Source: an uncultured delta proteobacterium (lineage in GTDB: Bacteria > RBG-13-61-14 > DRUE01). From it: 34,787 bases of DNA. Below, piece by piece: positions 19,372 through 27,856 of this stretch (position 1 is its first letter; each line of letters starts with the position of its first letter). A program made the translations under genes and the position numbers. Where the stretch lies: positions 1 to 34,787 of the forward strand of contig CAIYYW010000022.1 of NCBI GenBank assembly GCA_903930515.1, read 5' to 3'. The notes beneath the pieces are model-generated. The model made no database searches. It had not been told where the DNA came from and saw only the letters and a program-made list of their open reading frames with translations.

Positions 19372-21948
19372 ATGGAATCCCAAGCACCAGAGCCGAGGCG
19401 ACTGCGCTTCATCTATCGCTGGATTTTAAAGGGCAAGCTCAATTATTTCCCCTATTTCCTTGACCCCAACCGCAGCTCGCTTTTCCTCCGGTTCCTGGTG
19501 AGAAGGTTTCACTGGGCGCAGATTTCGGAGCCGGACCTGGTCAAGCTCCGGGGGCTTAAGGGCAAGGGCAAAATCGTTTGGGCGATCAAGCACCGGAGCC
19601 GGCTCGATTTCATTTTCCTCCATCACCTGCTCTCGCAATATCAACTGAACCCCCCGACCATTTCGCTGGAAGTCCCGGTCCGGGCCTTCTTTTCCATCCC
19701 GGCCCTGGTCAAAACCTTTTGCGCAAGGCTGGTGGCGAAATATAATTTTCGGGAAAAATATCGGGAACAGTTCTGGGAAGAAGCCCGGTGCCGGTTCCAA
19801 CAAGGCGAGGGCATGCTCGCCTACCTGATCAATCCGCCCACCCTGACCGTCCGGTATTTGCATCCGGAACAAGGCACTTTTTACAACCTGCTCAAATGGC
19901 AGGAGGAGAGCGAGGATGACATCCTGATCGTGCCCCTGGTGATCGTGTTCCGGAGGGCGCCCGAACGGACCGAGCGCGGCCTGATTGACATCATTTTCGG
20001 TCCCCAGGACCAGCCGGGAGGGCTGAGAAAACTTTATAACTACCTGACCCTGACCGTGACCGAGGAGGCGATCCTGGAAACCGCGGACCCGGTTAATCTG
20101 CGTGAGTTCATCGCCCGCAAGGACCAGCAGGGATTGACCCGCCAGGTTTTGGCGCACCGGCTGCGGGAACACCTGACCGGACATCTGGAGCGGGAGAAGA
20201 AAGTGATCCTGGGGCCGAGGTTCAAGCCCCGGAGTATGTTGATGGAAGACGCGCTCCAGGACCAGTTGCTGAACCGCAAGCTGGAAGAGCTCGCCGGATC
20301 GGGCGGGAAGAAATTGATGGAGGTGAAGCGGGAGGCCGCGGGGTATCTGGACGAGATGGCCGCCAATTACAACCAGCGCTCGGTGGATTTTATGATTTCA
20401 ATCCTCAACCTCGCGTTCCGGAATTTGTTCAAGGGGATTGAAGTGGACGAGACCAGCTTTGAAAAAATACACGAAATCGTCAAGCGCTTCCAGATCGTTT
20501 ATGTGCCCAGCCACAAAAGCCACATTGATTATTTGATCCTGAGCTATGTGCTCTATCAAAAACGCTTTTTCCCCCCTCACATCGTGGCCGGGATCAACCT
20601 GGATTTCTTCCCGATCGGCCCGCTCTTCCGCGGGGGCGGCGCCTTTTTTATGCGGCGGAGATTCAAGGACAACCCGGTCTATGCCTCGGTCTTCAACGCC
20701 TACCTGAAAATTCTTTTGCGGGAGGGATACCCGATTGAGTTCTTCATTGAAGGGGGCCGGAGCCGGACCGGAAGATTGCTCCTGCCCCAATTGGGCGTGG
20801 TCAAATACCTGGTCAACGCCTTCCAGCAACTCGGCCTGCCCGATCTTTATTTCGTCCCGGTCTATATCGGATACGACCAGGTGATTGAGCAGGGCGAGTA
20901 TCTCCAGGAGATCAAGGGCGAGAAGGAAAAGGGATCCGCCCTGTTCGCCCTGCTCCGGAGCTGGAGATTGATCCGGGAAAATTACGGCAAGATTTATTTG
21001 AACTTCGGAGAGCCGATGAGTTTGAGGAAATACCTCCAGGAAGACTCCGCCGAGCATCCGGACGAGGAGGAGCCGGGATACCGGGAGCTGGGATTTGACC
21101 TGGTCAGCGAGATCAACCGGCTCACCCTGGTCACCCCCGGAGGACTGGTGGCCTGCGCCCTCCTGTCCAGTTCCCGGCCGGCGCGGCGGGACCAGGAGCT
21201 TTCCCGCGCCTGGCGCTGTTTTTACCGCTGGGCCTTAAGAAAGCAGGCCCGTCTCTCCCAGAGCTTTGAGGAGATCCGGGACTGGCAGGAAGAAGCGCTG
21301 ATTTTATATCAGACCCGGAAGCTGATTGAGATCGGTTACAACGAAACCGTGGACCAGAGGATCATCAATGTCCCGGAAGAAAAGCGCCTGAGCCTGGAAT
21401 TCTATAAAAATAACCTGATCCATTTTTTCCTCACCGCGGGAATGGTCGCCCTGGTCCGGCTCAAAATCCAGGAGCGCGATCAGTTGGACCGGGAGTATCA
21501 GCGCCTGAAACGGATGCTCCGGTTTGATTTTGTAATCCCGGAGGGCAAGGACGAGCAAGAGATTGATTCGTGCCTGAATTATTTTGAGACCGAATGCCGT
21601 TGGGAGGAGGACACCATCAAGCATTTTGCCGGCCTGATCGCGAATTTCCTGGAATCATATCTGATCGCGCTCCGGACCATCCTTAACCTCCGGCCGGCCC
21701 GGATCACCGAGCCGGTTTTTTTGGACCGGGCAAAGAAAATGGGGGAACAGCTATATCAACTGCGGGAGATTGACCGGCTGGAATCCATCAGCCAGTTGAA
21801 TTTCCAGAACGCCTTGCAATGGATGCGGGCGGAAGGATGGATCAGTTTGGAACCGGATTATTACCGCGTCAATTTGGATCGGCTCGGTTCCGCCCAACAG
21901 GAATTGGAATGGATCCTGTCCCTGCTCTCCGCCATCAGGTATTTCTAG
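19372..21948 (+). CDS. plsB: Glycerol-3-phosphate acyltransferase
   Basis: An 858-residue membrane-associated enzyme that adds the first acyl chain to glycerol 3-phosphate. The catalytic HX4D motif is HKSHID (His381, Asp386), followed by IVAGINLDFFPIGPLFRGGGAFFMRR and the glycerol-phosphate motif EGGRSRTGR (460-468), then VPVYIGYDQVIEQGEY, all as in Escherichia coli PlsB (807 residues). The N-terminal region (about 65-180) is a second, acyltransferase-like segment: KHRSRLDFIFLHHLL keeps an HX4D, where E. coli PlsB has a degenerate NSKAD, and IVPLVIVFRRAPERTERG matches the E. coli equivalent. The long C-terminal helical part also follows the family. There is no ribosome site before the ATG (TTTTAATATG). 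PlsB rather than PlsX/PlsY as acyl entry is typical of proteobacteria-like Gram-negatives. Confidence 0.93.
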   Translation: MESQAPEPRRLRFIYRWILKGKLNYFPYFLDPNRSSLFLRFLVRRFHWAQISEPDLVKLRGLKGKGKIVWAIKHRSRLDFIFLHHLLSQYQLNPPTISLEVPVRAFFSIPALVKTFCARLVAKYNFREKYREQFWEEARCRFQQGEGMLAYLINPPTLTVRYLHPEQGTFYNLLKWQEESEDDILIVPLVIVFRRAPERTERGLIDIIFGPQDQPGGLRKLYNYLTLTVTEEAILETADPVNLREFIARKDQQGLTRQVLAHRLREHLTGHLEREKKVILGPRFKPRSMLMEDALQDQLLNRKLEELAGSGGKKLMEVKREAAGYLDEMAANYNQRSVDFMISILNLAFRNLFKGIEVDETSFEKIHEIVKRFQIVYVPSHKSHIDYLILSYVLYQKRFFPPHIVAGINLDFFPIGPLFRGGGAFFMRRRFKDNPVYASVFNAYLKILLREGYPIEFFIEGGRSRTGRLLLPQLGVVKYLVNAFQQLGLPDLYFVPVYIGYDQVIEQGEYLQEIKGEKEKGSALFALLRSWRLIRENYGKIYLNFGEPMSLRKYLQEDSAEHPDEEEPGYRELGFDLVSEINRLTLVTPGGLVACALLSSSRPARRDQELSRAWRCFYRWALRKQARLSQSFEEIRDWQEEALILYQTRKLIEIGYNETVDQRIINVPEEKRLSLEFYKNNLIHFFLTAGMVALVRLKIQERDQLDREYQRLKRMLRFDFVIPEGKDEQEIDSCLNYFETECRWEEDTIKHFAGLIANFLESYLIALRTILNLRPARITEPVFLDRAKKMGEQLYQLREIDRLESISQLNFQNALQWMRAEGWISLEPDYYRVNLDRLGSAQQELEWILSLLSAIRYF

Positions 21949-22010
21949 CCCGGAGATGGTCGGGCTGATAAAGATCCGATCGGGATAAAGAAGAAAATCG
22001 GGAGGGAATA

Positions 22011-23432
22011 ATGAAGAACTATCGGTTGGGAATTTTGGCTTCGGGGCTGGCGCTGATCTTTTTCGTTTCATCCTGCGTGAACTTCGGCAAGCAAAAGACC
22101 GTGACCCGAGAGCCGGCCGCGCCGGGAGAGAGCCGGATCCAATACCAGGTTCCGGCGCCGGCCAAACTCAACCTGGTCACCCTGGGCGAGGCCTTGCTGG
22201 CCTGGAGGGGCCTGTACGGGAAGATGGATAAAATCACCGACGGGGTTTACTTGGCGCGCGGGTTCGCCCTGGCCAATGTGGCGATGATCGTGACCAAGGA
22301 TGGCCTGGTGATCATAGACGCCACCGAGAGCGTGGACGCGGCCAAGGAAATCCTGGACCAATTCAAAAAGATTTCCAACCAGCCGGTTAAATACCTGATC
22401 TATACCCACGGCCACGGAGACCATACCCAGGGATCGCCCGCGTTCAACTCGCCCGGCCTGCAGGTGATCGCTCCGAAAGCGTTCCTGGATTTTGTGAAAT
22501 TTGAAACCGTTCTGACCGGTCCCTACACCCGGCTCGCCCGCAAGACCCAGTCCGGACAAGCCGCGCCGGAATATCTCCGGATGCAGGTCCCGATCAAGAA
22601 CCCGCTCCGGGCCGAGGTGGGCACTTCGGAGATGCTGATGCCGACCATCACCTTTGAGGGTCATTATCAATTTGAGCTGGGCGGAGAAAAGTTTGAGCTG
22701 TTCCAGGCCCCGGGCGAGACCCCGGATGCCATTTTCATCTGGATGCCGGAGAAGCGCGTGCTCTTTTGCGGAGATAATTATTATAAGTCCTTCCCCAACC
22801 TCAGTTCGCCGATGCTCGGGCCAAGGCCCGTGGCCGGATGGATCGGATCGCTGGAAAAAATGATCGCGTTGAAGCCCGCGTTCCTGGTCCCGGGACACAG
22901 TGCGGAGATCATCGGCGAGCAGGAGATTCTGGAAACCCTGACCAACTATCACGACGCGGTGAAATCGGTCTACGACCAGACCCTTGCCTGCATCAACCAG
23001 GGCAAGAATGTGGAGCAGGCGGTCGCGGAAGTGAAACTGCCGGAAAAATTCGCGCAATATGATTATCTCCACCAGTATTACGGAAGGGTGGACTGGTGCG
23101 TGCGGGGAATCTATCAGGGGACCATCGGATGGTATGACCGGACCGGAACCCACCTGATCCCCAATTCCTTTTCATACTCCGCCCGCGAATTGGTCCGGCT
23201 GGCCGGAGGCGCCGACAAAATTTTGAGCCGGGCGATTGAGTTGCAAAAGGCCGGAGAAGATCAACTATCGGTGGAACTCTGCGAGGTCGTGATCCAGGCC
23301 AACCCCGATGATAAAACCGCGCACCTGATCAAGGCCGTATCGCTCGAGCGCTTGGCCGCCAACGCCACCAGCATCAACCAATTCGGCTTCTATTCCTCCG
23401 CCGCCCAACTGGAATTCCAGGCCGCCGAATAA
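22011..23432 (+). CDS. Metallo-beta-lactamase-fold lipoprotein with alkylsulfatase dimerisation domain
   Basis: A 473-residue protein with a lipoprotein signal: MKNYRLGILASGLALIFFVSSC places the lipid-bearing Cys at residue 22. The hydrolase core has VIIDATES, THGHGDHTQGS (His133, His135, Asp137, His138 as zinc ligands), LFCGDN and LVPGHSAE. The C-terminal part (YYGRVDWCVRGIYQGTIGWYDRT, LAGGADKILSRAIELQKAGE, NPDDKTAH) follows the dimerisation domain of class III alkylsulfatases such as SdsA1/BDS1. The SCP2-like domain that normally closes those 650-residue enzymes is absent. It is likely a periplasmic-side or outer-membrane hydrolase of sulfate esters or related substrates; the substrate is unproven. 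AGGGAATA precedes the ATG. It is followed after 3 bases by a transposable element. Confidence 0.82.
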   Translation: MKNYRLGILASGLALIFFVSSCVNFGKQKTVTREPAAPGESRIQYQVPAPAKLNLVTLGEALLAWRGLYGKMDKITDGVYLARGFALANVAMIVTKDGLVIIDATESVDAAKEILDQFKKISNQPVKYLIYTHGHGDHTQGSPAFNSPGLQVIAPKAFLDFVKFETVLTGPYTRLARKTQSGQAAPEYLRMQVPIKNPLRAEVGTSEMLMPTITFEGHYQFELGGEKFELFQAPGETPDAIFIWMPEKRVLFCGDNYYKSFPNLSSPMLGPRPVAGWIGSLEKMIALKPAFLVPGHSAEIIGEQEILETLTNYHDAVKSVYDQTLACINQGKNVEQAVAEVKLPEKFAQYDYLHQYYGRVDWCVRGIYQGTIGWYDRTGTHLIPNSFSYSARELVRLAGGADKILSRAIELQKAGEDQLSVELCEVVIQANPDDKTAHLIKAVSLERLAANATSINQFGFYSSAAQLEFQAAE

Positions 23433-23435
23433 CTT

Positions 23436-23460
23436 GGGGTCAGGTCTCAACTTATGACTT
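23436..23460 (+). repeat. Left 25-bp inverted end
   Basis: Exact reverse complement of 24451-24475. Just inside, TGACTTG is repeated in tandem (23455-23468), and GGTC/GACC at 23439-23470 could close a subterminal hairpin as in IS200/IS605 relatives. Confidence 0.92.
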
Positions 23461-23503
23461 GTGACTTGACCGATTTGCGGAATCGTGATATGCTTTGACC
23501 AAG

Positions 23504-24481
23504 ATGGCAAGACCCTGGCGGATTCAATATCCGGGCGCGATTTATCATATCACGGTTCGCGGCAATAACCGGCAGGAGATTTTTCTGGAGGATTCGGACC
23601 GGACCTATTTCTTGAGGTTGCTGGGCAAGGTCTGCGAGCAATATCATTTTGAGATTTTCGCCTTCTGTCTGATGAGCAATCATTTCCATTTATTCTTGCG
23701 TAGCGCGGAGGCGAATTTAAGCGCGGGGATGCATTGGCTCAACACCAGCTTCACGGTTTATTTCAACTGGAGGCACGGCCGGAGCGGGCATCTGTTCCAG
23801 GGCCGCTACCATTCGGTGCTGGTTGCGGACCAGGAATATTTTCTACACCTGAGTATGTATCTCCATCTGAACCCGGTGCGGGCCGGGATCGCGGAAAATC
23901 CGGGCGATTACGGATGGTCCAGCTTCCGCGACTACCTCGCCGCCAAACCGAGATTCCCCTGGCTGAACCGCGACCAGGTTCTTGCCCATTACTCGCGAAG
24001 CCGGGATCAACTTTCGCGGGCGCGGAATTATCACAAGGAATGTTTGGCGCTGATCGGGAAGGAGCCGACTTTTCTGGAACAATTGAAACAGGGCGCGGTC
24101 CTCGGCCCGGCCAAAGTGGTTGAGGAGCTGCTAAAAAAATATCGCCCCTCCGGCCAGTTTAAGACCGTGCCCAGCTTTTCCAAAACCGCCAGGGAAATGA
24201 TTGACCTGAAGCGGGAACTGGAGAAAGTGGCGGATATTTTTGGAGTGAAGGTTGAAGAATTGCGGCGCAAGCGAAAGAATTTTCCCGCCCGACTCGCAGC
24301 CTATTATCATCTGACGGAAAACTGCGCGATGACCACCGGCGAAGCCGGCAAGGCTCTGGGCGTTTGTAATTCTGCGGTATCCCGAGGGGCCCGTAATTTT
24401 GAAGAAATCCTGAAACAAAATAATAAATTGAACAAAAAACTTAAGGCGATAAGTCATAAGTTGAGACCTGACCCCGATTAA
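23504..24481 (+). CDS. REP-associated tyrosine transposase (Y1_Tnp)
   Basis: A 325-residue HUH single-strand transposase. The HUH motif is His60-Phe-His62 (FCLMSNHFHLFLRS), and the probable nucleophile is Tyr119 in SMYLHLNPVRAGI. The start MARPWRIQYPGAIYHITVRGNN and GHLFQGRYHSVLV are typical of the RAYT group. A C-terminal helix-turn-helix of DnaA type (MTTGEAGKALGVCNSAVSRGARNF) is present. The ATG at 23504 is preferred to a TTG nine bases upstream. The last codons (SHKLRPDP) lie in the right inverted end and the stop codon is supplied by flanking DNA. The gene looks intact. Confidence 0.93.
   Translation: MARPWRIQYPGAIYHITVRGNNRQEIFLEDSDRTYFLRLLGKVCEQYHFEIFAFCLMSNHFHLFLRSAEANLSAGMHWLNTSFTVYFNWRHGRSGHLFQGRYHSVLVADQEYFLHLSMYLHLNPVRAGIAENPGDYGWSSFRDYLAAKPRFPWLNRDQVLAHYSRSRDQLSRARNYHKECLALIGKEPTFLEQLKQGAVLGPAKVVEELLKKYRPSGQFKTVPSFSKTAREMIDLKRELEKVADIFGVKVEELRRKRKNFPARLAAYYHLTENCAMTTGEAGKALGVCNSAVSRGARNFEEILKQNNKLNKKLKAISHKLRPDPD
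24451..24475 (-). repeat. Right 25-bp inverted end
   Basis: Exact reverse complement of 23436-23460. It overlaps the transposase 3' coding end. Confidence 0.92.
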
Positions 24482-25566
24482 CTTACCAGCCGCTTAAGAA
24501 GGGGCGCTTTGATCAGCGGGAAGATGATCAGGGAGCTGAAGAGCAGGGTGAAGAGGGCGAGGGCCGGGGTTTCCAGGGCCTGGGGTAGGACCCCTTGGAA
24601 GAAGCGATAATAAAATACCGCGCCGTATTCCAGGATCAGGGGATGGATCAGGTAGATTCCGAAAGTGGCTTGGGCCACGGTCCGGAAGATTGGGTTGGGT
24701 CCGGCGATTTCTTTTCCGATCAATTTTTTGGTGATCGGCCCGTTATTGATGATCAGGAAAGCGGAGAGGGACATCAGGATTACCACCGGGTTGCAATACA
24801 CGAACATTTGATCAAACCTTTGCGGGAACCTGATCCCGGGAATTTTTGAAAGCAGCCGCGGTTCCAGGGCGGTGATCAGCGCGGCGCCGGCAAAGACCAG
24901 CCAGGCCAGGGCCAGCGCTCCGGGCCGGAGCTTAAGGTCCTTGAGCCAAAACCCGGCCAGGTAATAGCCGATGAACGGGATGAACAAAGTGAAGGCGTTC
25001 GCGCTTTTGATCGCGAAATATTTATTCAGCATCACCGCGGCGGAGGCAAGGATCAGGATGATGAGGGTATCATCGGCGCGCGATTCAGCGGTTGCGTCCG
25101 AGAAAAGTTTTTTCAGCGCCGGGGTGACCAGGTACAATCCGATCATCACGAACAGGAAGTATAAATGATAATAGGGGACTCCCTTGAGCAAGAGCCGGAG
25201 GTCATACGCGAAGCTGAAGGGGATCTGCTTGGCTGAATGGATATAAATAAAATAGATCGTTGACCAGAACAGCAGCGGGATCCCCACCCGGCTCAGTCGC
25301 TTGCTCAGAAAATCCCGGGTCGGCTCCGGCCTCGCCCGGTCCAAAAAGATCGCCCCGCTCAGCATAATAAAAACCGGCACCGACCATCTACAGGCCGCAC
25401 TCAAGAAATTATTCAGCGACCAGGTCTCCGCGGAGGATCGGCCCTGGAAAAACAACACCCAGGCCGCGGTATGGAGGGTGACCACGCCGGCGCAGGCGTA
25501 GATCCGCATCAGGTCGCCGGAAGCGATCCAGGGCGGATTTTTCAAAGCTGACGGCTCCGAGGACAA
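24478..25566 (-). CDS. Acyltransferase-3 family membrane protein
   Basis: A 362-residue protein with about ten membrane helices, of the family that O-acetylates polysaccharides, LPS sugars or peptidoglycan. The first helix region DLMRIYACAGVVTLHTAAW carries the conserved catalytic-type His32. FIMLSGAIFLDR, SKRLSRVGIPLLFWSTIYF and a late FGIYLIHPLILEYG are also family-like. The start appears to be TTG at 25566, with GGGAGGG six bases upstream. No C-terminal SGNH domain is present, so it is a membrane-only form of WecH/OafB type; the acceptor is unknown. It is the last gene of the aroB operon, 36 bases after the previous stop. Its own stop lies 2 bases from the transposon end. Confidence 0.85.
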   Translation of the reverse strand: MSSEPSALKNPPWIASGDLMRIYACAGVVTLHTAAWVLFFQGRSSAETWSLNNFLSAACRWSVPVFIMLSGAIFLDRARPEPTRDFLSKRLSRVGIPLLFWSTIYFIYIHSAKQIPFSFAYDLRLLLKGVPYYHLYFLFVMIGLYLVTPALKKLFSDATAESRADDTLIILILASAAVMLNKYFAIKSANAFTLFIPFIGYYLAGFWLKDLKLRPGALALAWLVFAGAALITALEPRLLSKIPGIRFPQRFDQMFVYCNPVVILMSLSAFLIINNGPITKKLIGKEIAGPNPIFRTVAQATFGIYLIHPLILEYGAVFYYRFFQGVLPQALETPALALFTLLFSSLIIFPLIKAPLLKRLVS

Positions 25567-25602
25567 AGTTTTCCCTCCCGCTTTCAGGCGGTATCCGCGA
25601 CC

Positions 25603-26280
25603 TTATTGCGCCCTTTCCCAGCTCAGATGCGCCCGGTCCTGCGAAAGCAGGCTCTGGCGCTTCTTGGTCATCTTGTAATAGTCCCAGAGCTGGTCGGTGA
25701 AAAATTCCGGCTGGAGATAATAGACCTGCTTCCCCTGCGCCGCGGCGTAGCTGGTCAGCTCGAACATATGGTTCCAGGTGGTGACCTCCAGACAGGGACG
25801 GTCAATCTTTTCCACTTCCACCCCGGATCTCTCCTCGCCCTGGTGCCCGGCTGATTCGTAGCGGATGCGGAGGATTTTTCCAGTTTGCTTGGATACCGCA
25901 ATTTCCACAACTTCATTATCCTCGGGCCCGAAAATTATTTGCTGGAGCTTGAGACCGCCGGTATAAAACATTTTGTTCCAGGCCGCCTCCATTCCCTTTG
26001 ACCGCTCGTCCTTTTCATAAGGCCAAGTGATATGATATGCGATCAGGATTCGGGTGTCGTCCTCGGCCATCCGGTAATAAATATGGGAAGGCTCGGGATT
26101 GATCCCAGGCCCCTGCGCCACCGCGGGCGCGTACCTGGCCGCGAGCGCGTCGTCCCGTTTGGGGGTCGGCTTCACGGTCTCGTCCGGCCACATATGATAG
26201 CTGAGCAGGCCCGCGGCAACCACCAGCAAAACCAAAACCGCGAACGGACGAAAGCGATTCAAATTTTGTTTTCCCGCCAT
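25603..26280 (-). CDS. Membrane-anchored protein of unknown function
   Basis: A 225-residue protein with an N-terminal signal anchor at about 12-30 (PFAVLVLLVVAAGLLSYHMW), then a Pro-rich linker and an extracytoplasmic alpha/beta domain: HIYYRMAEDDTRILIAYHITWPYE, KLQQIIFGPEDNEVVEIAVSK, KIDRPCLEVTTWNHMFEL, QVYYLQPEFFTDQLWDYYKM. I do not recognise a family, and no catalytic motif is evident. AGGAGGG eight bases before the ATG lies inside the PHP gene, with which it overlaps by 22 bases, so translation is coupled. It may work with the neighbouring acyltransferase on an envelope polymer. Confidence 0.7.
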   Translation of the reverse strand: MAGKQNLNRFRPFAVLVLLVVAAGLLSYHMWPDETVKPTPKRDDALAARYAPAVAQGPGINPEPSHIYYRMAEDDTRILIAYHITWPYEKDERSKGMEAAWNKMFYTGGLKLQQIIFGPEDNEVVEIAVSKQTGKILRIRYESAGHQGEERSGVEVEKIDRPCLEVTTWNHMFELTSYAAAQGKQVYYLQPEFFTDQLWDYYKMTKKRQSLLSQDRAHLSWERAQ

Positions 26281-27074
26281 TTAGGTTCCCTCCTCTCAAA
26301 ACTTACGACTTGGGAAAAACCCAGGTGGCGGAGCAGGCTCAGGGTTTGGCCGATGCCGCACCCCAGGTTTTCCAGCCTATGCGCGTCCGAGCCGACCGTG
26401 ACCATTTTCCCCTCCAACTCGCGGTAGAATTCAATCAGGTCCTGGTCCGGGAAGGGCCGGTTCAGGGGCTGGCGCAAGCCCGAGGTGTTCACCTCCAAGG
26501 CCATTCCCCGCTTGATCATCCCTTCATAAATCCGCCGGATCAACCCATAAAAGTTTTGCCAGTCCCACGCGCCCGGGTAATAATCCAGGCCGTACCGGTT
26601 GATCAGGTCCAGGTGCGCGACCGCGTCAAATAGGCCGCTCCGGACCAGCTCCAGGGTCAGCTCAAAATATTCCCGGTAACAAGAGGGCGCGTCCCGGTTT
26701 TGAAAAAAATCCCGGCATCCCTTTTCCTCGCTCACCGTGGTTCCGCCGCCCTCCACCAGATGCACCGCGCCCAGCACATAATCATATTCCCTGCCCGCTA
26801 AATAATCCTGCAACTCCTTTCGGATTGATGGCAAATAAGTGGCCTCCACCCCCATCCGGATCAGCAGTTGCGGAAACTCTTTTCTCGCTTCCGCGATTTC
26901 CTCCCGGTACTGCGCGTAGTTGTGCAACCCGAAATGCGGGTCCTTCGGATAGAGGTCCAGGTGCTCGGTGAAGCCGAGTTCGGAGAGGCCGAGTTCTTGA
27001 GCCTTCCGGCAGATCTCCCGGATCGCGGCCTTGCCGTCGTGGCTGATCGCGCTGTGGAGATGTAGGTCCATCAT
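26259..27074 (-). CDS. PHP-domain phosphatase (HisJ/histidinol-phosphatase-like)
   Basis: A 271-residue metal-dependent phosphoesterase of the PHP superfamily. Metal-binding stretches are DLHLHSAISHDGK near the N-terminus, LGFTEHLD, VGVEATYL, LGAVHLVEG, VAHLDLINRYG and the terminal VGSDAHRLENLG. This is the set seen in HisJ-type histidinol-phosphate phosphatases of 260-280 residues. The neighbour is the shikimate gene aroB rather than histidine genes, so a histidine role is likely by family but not shown by context; other sugar or nucleotide phosphates are possible. The ATG at 27074 overlaps the rhomboid stop as ATGA, arguing for that start rather than the next ATG. Confidence 0.85.
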   Translation of the reverse strand: MMDLHLHSAISHDGKAAIREICRKAQELGLSELGFTEHLDLYPKDPHFGLHNYAQYREEIAEARKEFPQLLIRMGVEATYLPSIRKELQDYLAGREYDYVLGAVHLVEGGGTTVSEEKGCRDFFQNRDAPSCYREYFELTLELVRSGLFDAVAHLDLINRYGLDYYPGAWDWQNFYGLIRRIYEGMIKRGMALEVNTSGLRQPLNRPFPDQDLIEFYRELEGKMVTVGSDAHRLENLGCGIGQTLSLLRHLGFSQVVSFERREPKWRENKI

Positions 27075-27856
27075 CGGCTGAAACCCCGGTAGGACCTTGC
27101 CCGGAAGGCCGCCCCTCTTCTGTGCGGCTTCTTCTTGAAGAACAGCATTAAGACCACCCCGGAAAGAAAGCCGCCGATATGCGCCGCATACGCCACGCCT
27201 CCTGCTTCGGCCGCCCCCGCGGGGATGGTGGATACGATCTGAAAGACGAACCAGAAAATCAGCATCGCCCAGGCCGGGAGGGTGGTGGTGAAGAAGAAAA
27301 AGAACAGCGGCACCAGCACATAAATCCGCGCGAACGGGAACAGCACCAGGTACGCCCCCAGCACTCCGCTGATCGCCCCGCTCGCGCCCACCGTGGGTAT
27401 GGTGGAAGCGGGATTGGTGATGAGATGCGCCCCGGCCGCGGCCAATCCCCAGAAAAGATAGACCAACAGGTACTTGATATGGCCGAGATAGTCCTCAACA
27501 TTGTTCCCGAAGATCCAGAGGAAGAGCATATTCCCGGCCAGGTGCATCACCCCTCCGTGCATAAACATTGAAGTCAGCAGCGTCAGGTAGGGAGAGATCG
27601 GATGGAAGGAAGGGGAATTCGCGCCCGGGCCGATCTGCGCGCCCATCTGCCGGAGGTGATCCAGGTATGCGGAAAAGGGCAGGTTCACCTGGTGCCAAAA
27701 CTCGTAGGGGATCATCCCGAATTCAAAAATCGCCCGCTCATAGTTCATCCCCGGCTGAATCCGGAAATAGATAAAGGCCGCGGTATTGATTACGATCAAC
27801 AGGATCGTGACAATCGCCGGACGCTCGGTCGGGTTGTCATCCTTATAAGGAATCAT
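27071..27856 (-). CDS. Rhomboid family intramembrane serine protease
   Basis: A 261-residue polytopic protease with about six or seven membrane segments. The nucleophile motif TVGASGAISG places Ser159, and the general base is His226 in YAAHIGGFLSG. The first-loop signature FMHGGVMHLAGNMLFLWIFG carries the conserved His and Asn residues. The basic C-terminal tail is cytoplasmic (KKKPHRRGAAFRARSYRG). Rhomboids cut single-pass membrane proteins; the substrate here is unknown. It overlaps aroB upstream and the PHP gene downstream by ATGA, so it is translationally coupled in the same operon. Confidence 0.94.
   Translation of the reverse strand: MIPYKDDNPTERPAIVTILLIVINTAAFIYFRIQPGMNYERAIFEFGMIPYEFWHQVNLPFSAYLDHLRQMGAQIGPGANSPSFHPISPYLTLLTSMFMHGGVMHLAGNMLFLWIFGNNVEDYLGHIKYLLVYLFWGLAAAGAHLITNPASTIPTVGASGAISGVLGAYLVLFPFARIYVLVPLFFFFFTTTLPAWAMLIFWFVFQIVSTIPAGAAEAGGVAYAAHIGGFLSGVVLMLFFKKKPHRRGAAFRARSYRGFSR

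Larger units (their letters stand above)
23436..24475 (+). mobile_element. REP-transposase element with perfect 25-bp inverted ends
   Basis: A 1040-bp unit bounded by exact inverted repeats (23436-23460 and 24451-24475; inner edge GTCTCAACTTATGACTT on the left). It contains one Y1 transposase gene whose last codons are encoded in the right repeat. It sits 3 bases after the alkylsulfatase-like stop codon and 2 bases before the stop codon of the convergent acyltransferase gene, leaving both intact. I see no clear target-site duplication. Confidence 0.85.

Noticed and set aside
22068-23153. Leftward 361-codon open frame opposite the metallo-beta-lactamase gene
   Set aside because: Antisense shadow; the plus strand encodes clear zinc motifs.
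26294-26315. Sequence resembling part of the transposon end (TCTCAAAACTTACGACTTGG)
   Set aside because: It lies in the conserved coding end of the PHP gene with a two-base insertion and two mismatches; chance similarity is more likely than an old insertion.
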